From Bacteroidota bacterium (GTDB lineage: Bacteria; Bacteroidota; Bacteroidia; UKL13-3), in NCBI GenBank assembly GCA_010027395.1, contig RGVD01000065.1, positions 1 to 11,683 on the forward strand: 11,683 bases of DNA. The letters run 5' to 3'. The position numbers and the translations under genes were made by a program. Of this stretch, positions 7,303 through 11,683 are shown piece by piece (the stretch's first letter is position 1; each line of letters starts with the position of its first letter). The notes below the pieces were generated by a model. The model was given only the letters and a program-made list of their open reading frames with translations. It was not told where the DNA came from and ran no database searches.

Positions 7303-8187
7303 CTAAAAGTTAGGACATTCCATACCTTTTCCTCTAAAAACATAAGAAATGGTTATTCCAGCCATAAAGTATAAATCCTTAGTAAAGATTTTGCGGTCGC
7401 TTCGCGGATCACCTTCAAGAAAATGAGATTGACCATTACCAGTTCTTTCAATAGATCTATCTGATAAAGCTTGCGCTTTAGCACCATATGCAGCTCCTAC
7501 AACTGTTGCATCCGCATATTGTCCTCCAACATCATCTAAATAATTGGAGCCAGTAAATCTCACTCCTGCTTCAATTCCTAAGAAAAAGGCCTCACTTATT
7601 TTTTGTCTAAATCCGAAGCCTATAGGAACTGAATACACAGTTAAATCATATTTTTTTAAGCTGTTATTTGAAGTGGTTCCTTGGCCTTCAGTTCCCAGAG
7701 GCTGTAGCTCTACTTCAGTGCCATTAATTGTAGTTTTTGGATTGAAATTTACTATACCAATTCCTGCAAAAATATAAGGTATAAAAGGTCTGGTATTGTA
7801 TGAATTTAGATCGTTTGGTAACAGGTTATACTCTGCTTGTACTGAAAACTCAAAGATATGACTGTTGAAATTCAAATTTCTCCAATATTGAAGGTTCCCA
7901 TCAGGATTGGATGAACTAGGTGAAATTGCATAATTTTTATCATCACCTGAAATTTTCCCATAGCCTGCAAATCCTTTCACTGCCCATTTATTTGTGAAAT
8001 TATATCTACCAAAAAGTGCAGCAGCCAAATGTGTTTCTTTGAAAGCCACACTTTCGTTACTTAAATCACCACTATAGTTAGAGGCTCCCCCTAATATTCC
8101 AATCTCTACAAACTGTGCATTTGTATACTTTATGTTCAAAACAAGGATGAGTATTAAAATAAATCTTATGTACTTACTTATCTGCAT
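7303..8187 (-). CDS. DUF6089-type outer-membrane beta-barrel protein (first of a tandem pair)
   Basis: I chose the ATG at 8187 (MQISKYIRF, 294 residues) over an in-frame TTG at 8196. A signal peptide covers about residues 1-24 (cleavage after TNA, before QFVEIG). The mature start EIGILGGASNYSGDL, then FGRYNF, SGDDKNY, RNLNF, FAGIGIVNFNPKT, LGTEGQG, YSVPIGFGF, YLDDVGGQYAD and DRSIE define the family and align with the next gene. Many aromatic-ended amphipathic strands (ending YFMAGITISYVF) indicate an outer-membrane barrel. It is about 37 residues longer than its paralogue, mainly through inserts after DDKNY and before DLTVYS. It ends ECPNF. A near-consensus promoter lies directly upstream, which separates it from the nadK/dgkA unit. 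Confidence 0.9.
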   Translation of the reverse strand: MQISKYIRFILILILVLNIKYTNAQFVEIGILGGASNYSGDLSNESVAFKETHLAAALFGRYNFTNKWAVKGFAGYGKISGDDKNYAISPSSSNPDGNLQYWRNLNFNSHIFEFSVQAEYNLLPNDLNSYNTRPFIPYIFAGIGIVNFNPKTTINGTEVELQPLGTEGQGTTSNNSLKKYDLTVYSVPIGFGFRQKISEAFFLGIEAGVRFTGSNYLDDVGGQYADATVVGAAYGAKAQALSDRSIERTGNGQSHFLEGDPRSDRKIFTKDLYFMAGITISYVFRGKGMECPNF

Positions 8188-8193
8188 AGAAAG

Positions 8194-8223
8194 CAAAAAT
8201 ATGTATTTTTGATAAACTACAAA
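8194..8223 (-). promoter_or_regulatory. Possible Bacteroidota-type promoter for the DUF6089 pair
   Basis: On the minus strand TTTG (8223-8220) is followed after 18 bases by TATTTTTG (8201-8194), a perfect TAnnTTTG match with spacing one base short of that at the tRNA promoter. Only 6 bases separate the box from the ATG at 8187, so the transcript would have almost no leader. Confidence 0.45.
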
Positions 8224-8252
8224 CGAATATTATAATTTGATAGTACTTTCAG

Positions 8253-8633
8253 TTAAAATAATTTGATAAATCTTGGTAAGAAAATTATTGTGGCAATTAT
8301 GATAGCTATTATGCTTGCTATTAAAACTGCTGCCGCTGCTAGGTCTTTAACCAATCCTGCTAATTGATTTTTTTGTGGGCTAACCAAATCTACAAGCTTT
8401 TCAATGGCTGAATTTATAGCTTCTAAGGAGAGTACCACTCCAATGCAGATTAAAATAGCAAGCCATTCATTTGTAGATATTTGAAAATATAGACCAGCGC
8501 AAATAGATATGAAAGATAAAAACAAATGAACCCTAACATTATGTTCGTTTTGTATAAGCCATTTTAAGCCTTTTAGAGCAGGTTTAAAAGATTTTATCCT
8601 TTCATAAATTGAAAAAGACTTTCCATTCTTCAT
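8253..8633 (-). CDS. DgkA-family membrane lipid kinase (diacylglycerol or undecaprenol kinase)
   Basis: The product is 126 residues, the normal size for this small inner-membrane kinase family. An amphipathic N-terminus (ERIKSFKPALKGLKWLIQNE) is followed by three membrane segments at about 34-51, 55-72 and 98-120. The catalytic and metal-binding set matches E. coli DgkA: Glu30 in NEHNVRVH, Glu71, Asn74 and Glu78 in EAINSAIEKLVD, and Lys96-Asp97 in VKDLAAAAVL. Proteobacterial members phosphorylate diacylglycerol. Many Gram-positive members instead phosphorylate undecaprenol, returning it to the carrier-lipid pool. The sequence does not decide which applies here, though uppS lies nearby. The ATG lies 4 bases after the nadK stop, so it is the last gene of that operon. 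Confidence 0.93.
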   Translation of the reverse strand: MKNGKSFSIYERIKSFKPALKGLKWLIQNEHNVRVHLFLSFISICAGLYFQISTNEWLAILICIGVVLSLEAINSAIEKLVDLVSPQKNQLAGLVKDLAAAAVLIASIIAIIIATIIFLPRFIKLF

Positions 8634-8637
8634 TTGT

Positions 8638-9531
8638 TTAATGCCTGAAATTTCTGTTATCGTAACCCCACATAAGTTTTTGGCGCAAGGTGCTTAAATA
8701 GTTTTCGTCATTCATTCGTACTAGGTTAAATTTAAAATCGGCTTTTCTTATGGCTAGTTGAACATTTTGATTTATGCTTTCTGAGCGCGAATCAAGGGTG
8801 GCCAAAAAACTACTGCTTCTCCCTTCAATTTCGAAAGAGATGATATTTTTATCTGAAACAATAATGGGTCTCACATTTAAGTTATGCGGAGAAATGGGTG
8901 TAATTACGAAACTTTCACTTGAGGGATAAAGAATAGGCCCACCACAACTCAAGTTATAGCCAGTACTGCCAGTTGGGCTTGATATGATTAATCCATCACT
9001 CCAATAAGAATTCAAAAACTCACCATTGATAAAGGTATGAATAGTAACCATACTGGCAGTATCCTTTTTGTGGATTACAAAATCATTCAAAGCAAATTTT
9101 ACCCCAGAAAATATTTCTACATTGCTTTCCAATTGAAGCACAGTTCTGCTATCAATTGAATAGTGACCTTTTTCTATATCCTCAATTGCCTTGCTTGCAT
9201 TTTGTGCAGATACACCCGCAAGAAAACCTAATCGTCCTGTATTGATACCAACCACGGGTAATTCAGTTTCTCTAATATATTCAATGCTACTTAGTATGGT
9301 TCCATCCCCACCTATACTTATTAAATAGTCGAATTTATAGGATATAAAATCTGCGTGAGTATCGAATGTCTTGATTTTAGCTTGAAGATTTAATCCATTG
9401 CGCAAGCAATCTTCATAGTACTTTCTGTATATAACAAAGTCTATTTTTTTCTTTTCAAGGCTATTGAAAAAATGCTGAATTTCGGTAAATTTCTCATCCT
9501 TAAAATACCTACCAAATATGGCTAATACCAT
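8638..9531 (-). CDS. nadK: NAD kinase
   Basis: The product is 297 residues, standard for bacterial NadK, which phosphorylates NAD to NADP in the cytoplasm. The Rossmann-like N-domain carries the diagnostic GGDGT motif (74-78) with catalytic Asp76, followed by VVGINTGRLGFLAG (93-106). Next come ALNDFVIHK (147-155; the NE motif has Asp in place of Glu, a variant I recall from other Bacteroidota), YWSDGLIISSPTGSTGYNLSCGGPI (about 176-200) and TPISPHNLNVRP (211-222). LDSRS near 246 belongs to the C-terminal strand region. The ATG is 4 bases after the stop of the CBS-protein gene, and the dgkA-like gene starts 4 bases after nadK's stop, so the three probably share one transcript. Confidence 0.97.
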   Translation of the reverse strand: MVLAIFGRYFKDEKFTEIQHFFNSLEKKKIDFVIYRKYYEDCLRNGLNLQAKIKTFDTHADFISYKFDYLISIGGDGTILSSIEYIRETELPVVGINTGRLGFLAGVSAQNASKAIEDIEKGHYSIDSRTVLQLESNVEIFSGVKFALNDFVIHKKDTASMVTIHTFINGEFLNSYWSDGLIISSPTGSTGYNLSCGGPILYPSSESFVITPISPHNLNVRPIIVSDKNIISFEIEGRSSSFLATLDSRSESINQNVQLAIRKADFKFNLVRMNDENYLSTLRQKLMWGYDNRNFRH

Positions 9532-9535
9532 GAGC

Positions 9536-10189
9536 TTATGTATTTATATATTTTAATAGCCAATTGATTCTGTTTTCTTGCGACTCATCAATTTCACTAT
9601 AAGTTGAATAATATATTATGTAGTTGAACCTTTTGAAAGTTGCCAATGTATATTGTAAATCAAAAGAGTTAAATTTTAAAGAAACAAGAATGGTGTTATT
9701 GCTATCTGATAAGGACTCAATTTGACTGTGAAGTATTTTTAATCCATTAACTTCGCTTATTCTAGCAATCTCTGCTAATGAATAATTTCTTGCATTCATT
9801 TCTAGAACAATGATACCGCCTGTTTGACTTAGCCCACTGTTTGCAAAACTATGTTTCATGAGTTCATCGAACACAATACAACCTATATAATTCTCTTCAT
9901 TATCAACCAATGCCACAGTTGACAATAGGTTATCGCTCATTATTTTTAGAATTTCAAACAAATGAGTGTCAGGTTTGAGTCTAATGGGCTCTTGGGTTGA
10001 TAGAAATGTTTCTATTTTTTTATTATCATCAGAAAGTGAATTTTCATCCACGTAACCCAGTAGTTTTCCATTTTCTATAACAGGTAAATTTCTAACATTC
10101 CAATCTTGCATGAAATGAAGTGCTGCCTCAGAAGTATCTGATTTTTTTAGGGGGAAAACCTCGTTAGATAAAAGTTGTTGTGCAAACAT
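9536..10189 (-). CDS. CBS-domain pair protein with ACT-like C-terminus (AcuB-like)
   Basis: The product is 217 residues, with no signal peptide or membrane segment, so it should be cytoplasmic. Two CBS motifs are visible at about 10-52 (ending RNLPVIENGKLLGYVDEN) and 64-113 (STVALVDNEENYIGCIVFDEL). They are followed by an ACT-like segment at about 124-195 (GGIIVLEMNARNYSLAEIARISEVNGLKI, then a strand with ILVSLKFNS). CBS pairs usually bind adenine nucleotides such as AMP, ATP or NAD-related ligands, and ACT domains bind small metabolites, so a sensor role is likely but the ligand is unknown. It is the first gene before nadK, a pairing seen across Bacteroidota, which suggests a link to NAD(P) or energy state. 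The ATG at 10189 follows a TACATTTG box closely. Confidence 0.88.
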   Translation of the reverse strand: MFAQQLLSNEVFPLKKSDTSEAALHFMQDWNVRNLPVIENGKLLGYVDENSLSDDNKKIETFLSTQEPIRLKPDTHLFEILKIMSDNLLSTVALVDNEENYIGCIVFDELMKHSFANSGLSQTGGIIVLEMNARNYSLAEIARISEVNGLKILHSQIESLSDSNNTILVSLKFNSFDLQYTLATFKRFNYIIYYSTYSEIDESQENRINWLLKYINT

Positions 10190-10192
10190 ATT

Positions 10193-10250
10193 CTAAGTCT
10201 CAAATGTAGAAAAATTTCATTTTCTTACATTTTTATTTTTCAAGACTTAG
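10193..10250. repeat. Nested inverted repeat over the promoter of the CBS-nadK-dgkA unit
   Basis: The outer arms CTAAGTCT (10193-10200) and AGACTTAG (10243-10250) are perfect 8-base complements. Inside them AAATGTAGAAAA (10202-10213) pairs with TTTTC-T-TACATTT (10220-10232), a 12-base stem with one bulged T and a 6-base loop. The minus-strand TACATTTG box (10208-10201) lies in the inner arm. It could be an operator, a weak terminator for the cytochrome gene, or a cruciform. AT-rich composition raises the chance background. Confidence 0.5.
10201..10208 (-). promoter_or_regulatory. Possible -7 promoter element for the CBS-nadK-dgkA unit
   Basis: TACATTTG on the minus strand perfectly matches TAnnTTTG and is identical to the tRNA promoter box. 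No TTTG is found at the expected -33 distance, so only half of the signature is present. The ATG at 10189 is 11 bases downstream, so the leader would be very short. Confidence 0.4.
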
Positions 10251-10271
10251 TATTCCTTTGTATAGATAATA

Positions 10272-10952
10272 CTATTGAGGGCAATTTTTCGAAGCCCAAA
10301 TTTGTATTTTTCTTATATCGCAAAAGCTTAATGAGCTACCTCCTTGTGGCATAAACTTACAACCCGTATTCGTTATAGAGCAAATTAAGCTGCCTGTTAG
10401 AGTTTGTGTTTTCATATCTGTGTAGTTGTCTAAATTAATATTTCCACCTTTGTTTCCGCTATTATGACAACCTTTGCAATAGGTATTCATGATAGGAGTA
10501 ATATGCGTTGAATAAAGCACATTGCTTGTATCGCAGGTGGTTTGGTTGCAAATTCTATTTTTTGCCCCTTCTTTTACCCAATGTTTAATTAAATTGATAC
10601 TTGCTGTATCCATTCTTGGTTGTGGTTTGGGTGGCATTATTTTTCCCGTTGTTTTAGTTATATATGTTACCAAAGTTGAGGTGCCCATTGCTTTTATGCC
10701 TGCATATGAAGTTAAATTAAGGTCTTCAACTCTGCTTATAGCATCATGGCATCCAGATTGGGCACAACTAGCCATAACCAAGGGAAGTATTTGGGTATTA
10801 AAACAGACCGAATCATTAACAGATATAATTACAACTGTATCGTGATGGGTTGTATCTGTATTATTTCCAATACCTTTAGTTATTTCTGTTGCTTGGTGTT
10901 TGCAGTTACTGAAGATAGATAAGGCTGCAATAAGGTATATAATCTTTTTCAT
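10272..10952 (-). CDS. Tandem dihaem cytochrome-like lipoprotein, cysteine-rich
   Basis: I chose the ATG at 10952 (MKKIIYLI, 226 residues) over an in-frame TTG at 10964. A short hydrophobic signal ends SIFSNC, so Cys17 is a likely lipidation site, though Asn at -1 is unusual. The mature protein holds two similar units. Unit 1 has TQILPLVMASCAQSGCHD, a CX4CH haem-binding variant (Cys63, Cys68, His69), then LNLTSYAGI and MPPKP with a possible distal Met106. Unit 2 has THITPIMNTYCKGCHN, a canonical CXXCH (Cys159, Cys162, His163), then INLDNY and FMPQGG with Met201. This resembles the small cytochrome domains of the planctomycete cytochrome C (PF07635) type. Six more cysteines outside the haem sites (about 50, 135, 140, 191, 198, 211, with another at 224) may form disulphides. 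An electron-transfer role in the periplasm or on the surface is inferred; the partner is unknown. Confidence 0.82.
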   Translation of the reverse strand: MKKIIYLIAALSIFSNCKHQATEITKGIGNNTDTTHHDTVVIISVNDSVCFNTQILPLVMASCAQSGCHDAISRVEDLNLTSYAGIKAMGTSTLVTYITKTTGKIMPPKPQPRMDTASINLIKHWVKEGAKNRICNQTTCDTSNVLYSTHITPIMNTYCKGCHNSGNKGGNINLDNYTDMKTQTLTGSLICSITNTGCKFMPQGGSSLSFCDIRKIQIWASKNCPQ

Positions 10953-10971
10953 GCGTAGTTGCAACGATACA

Positions 10972-10979
10972 CAAATTTA
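10972..10979 (-). promoter_or_regulatory. Possible -7 promoter element for the cytochrome lipoprotein gene
   Basis: TAAATTTG on the minus strand perfectly matches TAnnTTTG and lies 19 bases before the ATG at 10952. No TTTG is present at the expected distance upstream, so support is partial. Confidence 0.4.
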
Positions 10980-11200
10980 TAAGGCTCAAAATTAAATTTG
11001 CTTTAATTAAGTCTAAATTAAGTATTGCGATGGACCTGCCTATATGTAGCTAGTGCGCATACTTCTTGGTTTTTTTTGTTCATTATGGGATGATTTCAAC
11101 CCTCTCTAACAATAAGTTTAAGTATAACTATTAGCATACTGGTTGATTAGTATTTTGGTATAATTGATGTAGTTCAAGTCGTCACAACAACACACCCATT

Positions 11201-11683
11201 ATGAAAAAGAGTAGAAGTGTCGTATTTTTTGTGCTATTAGGATGGTTAGCCTCATGTACTAAAAACGTAGAAACAAGTAAAGAAAATGTTACGTCTAGCA
11301 ATAAAGTGACAAGTATTAATGAATTGAAAGCACCTTCTAACTTTAATTGGCAAATGTCAAGAGAGGTTAATTTTAGTGTGAGTGTGAGTGACCCTAAATT
11401 TCAGGATGCCATTCACATGATATCTATTTATGATGCTGATCCATTAACAGGTGGTAATTTGCTTTCTAGAGGTTCAGCTAATTTGAATACCGCTTTTATT
11501 ACTAAGTTAAATTTAACCAATACCATCAAACAAGTGTTTATTCGCAAAACAGCTCCTGATAATTCAAAATTAGATCAGGTAATCGATGTAAATTCAACCA
11601 ATATCTCAATAGATTTAGGTGGAATTAAATTAGGTAAAACTAATTTAAACAAGGCTGGTAGCCCTGATTGTAGCACTGGTTGT
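11201..11683 (+). CDS. Putative surface lipoprotein, N-terminal part (partial at window end)
   Basis: An open frame of 161 codons starts at ATG 11201 and reaches the window edge without a stop. It begins with a lysine-led hydrophobic signal peptide ending LGWLASC, a canonical lipobox with Cys19 as the lipidation site. A Ser/Thr/Asn-rich linker follows (about 20-40), then SINELKAPSNFNWQMSREVNFSVSVSD, a beta-rich start resembling the N-terminus of LruC-domain and related Bacteroidota surface proteins. The visible part ends in SPDCSTGC, a small cysteine motif. Beta-strand-like alternation (FITKLNL, KQVFIRK, ISIDLGGIKL) runs through it. The family call is tentative because most of the protein is probably missing. 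The gene is divergent from the cytochrome lipoprotein, with a 248-base gap in which I could not find a convincing plus-strand promoter. Confidence 0.82.
   Translation, partial: MKKSRSVVFFVLLGWLASCTKNVETSKENVTSSNKVTSINELKAPSNFNWQMSREVNFSVSVSDPKFQDAIHMISIYDADPLTGGNLLSRGSANLNTAFITKLNLTNTIKQVFIRKTAPDNSKLDQVIDVNSTNISIDLGGIKLGKTNLNKAGSPDCSTGC

Noticed and set aside
8638..9531. Asp in place of Glu in the NadK NE motif (ALND)
   Set aside because: I recall the same substitution in other Bacteroidota NAD kinases, so it is probably a lineage variant and not a defect.
11022..11078. Hairpin GTATTGCG/CGCATAC followed by a run of 8 T on the plus strand, as a possible small-RNA terminator
   Set aside because: The stem has only 7 pairs with a bulge and a 26-base loop, and no promoter or gene upstream on that strand would need it.
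11145..11170. TATAAT at 11159-11164 as a sigma70-like -10 box for the right-edge lipoprotein
   Set aside because: Bacteroidota primary promoters use TAnnTTTG, no -33 TTTG lies at the right distance, and TATAAT is expected by chance in such AT-rich DNA.

Overview
This window looks like an ordinary chromosomal stretch of a Bacteroidota (Bacteroidetes) genome. The DNA is AT-rich. It carries the phylum's syntenic envelope block (CBS protein, NAD kinase, DUF6089-type barrel, isoprenyl transferase, BamA, two OmpH/Skp proteins). Several intergenic regions hold the phylum-specific promoter type (TTTG, about 19 bases, then TAnnTTTG), and Shine-Dalgarno sequences are largely absent. I cannot place it below phylum or class level from sequence alone.

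Layout, left to right. Bases 1-69 are the last 22 codons of a plus-strand gene whose tail looks like a PID-CTERM-type sorting anchor, followed by a strong, probably bidirectional terminator. Everything from 158 to 10952 is on the minus strand, so transcription runs right to left. The probable transcription units, in transcription order, are: (a) a tandem dihaem cytochrome-like lipoprotein (10952-10272); (b) CBS/ACT-like protein, nadK and a DgkA-family lipid kinase, with 4-base gaps (10189-8253); (c) two tandem DUF6089-type outer-membrane barrels, 3 bases apart (8187-6526); (d) tRNA-Ser(GCT) and tRNA-Pro(TGG), with a textbook Bacteroidota promoter and a perfect-stem terminator (6458-6183); (e) uppS, bamA and two skp/ompH-like chaperones (6065-1587), closed by a hairpin terminator; (f) a dGTPase-family gene (1516-158). 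At the right edge a plus-strand lipoprotein gene starts at 11201 and runs off the window.

How the genes fit together. UppS makes the C55 lipid carrier. The DgkA-family kinase may phosphorylate undecaprenol (the same carrier) or diacylglycerol. BamA inserts outer-membrane barrels, the OmpH/Skp proteins escort unfolded barrels across the periplasm, and the DUF6089 proteins are probably barrel clients or envelope proteins. NadK makes NADP, and Dgt controls dNTP pools. The block is mainly envelope biogenesis plus nucleotide housekeeping.

I found no CRISPR array, transposase, phage gene or toxin-antitoxin pair, and no convincing new system. The most interesting points are the tandem DUF6089 duplication, the tRNA cassette inserted into the envelope block, the cysteine-rich cytochrome lipoprotein with a CX4CH haem site, a nested inverted repeat over the nadK-operon promoter, and the terminator squeezed against the dgt start.
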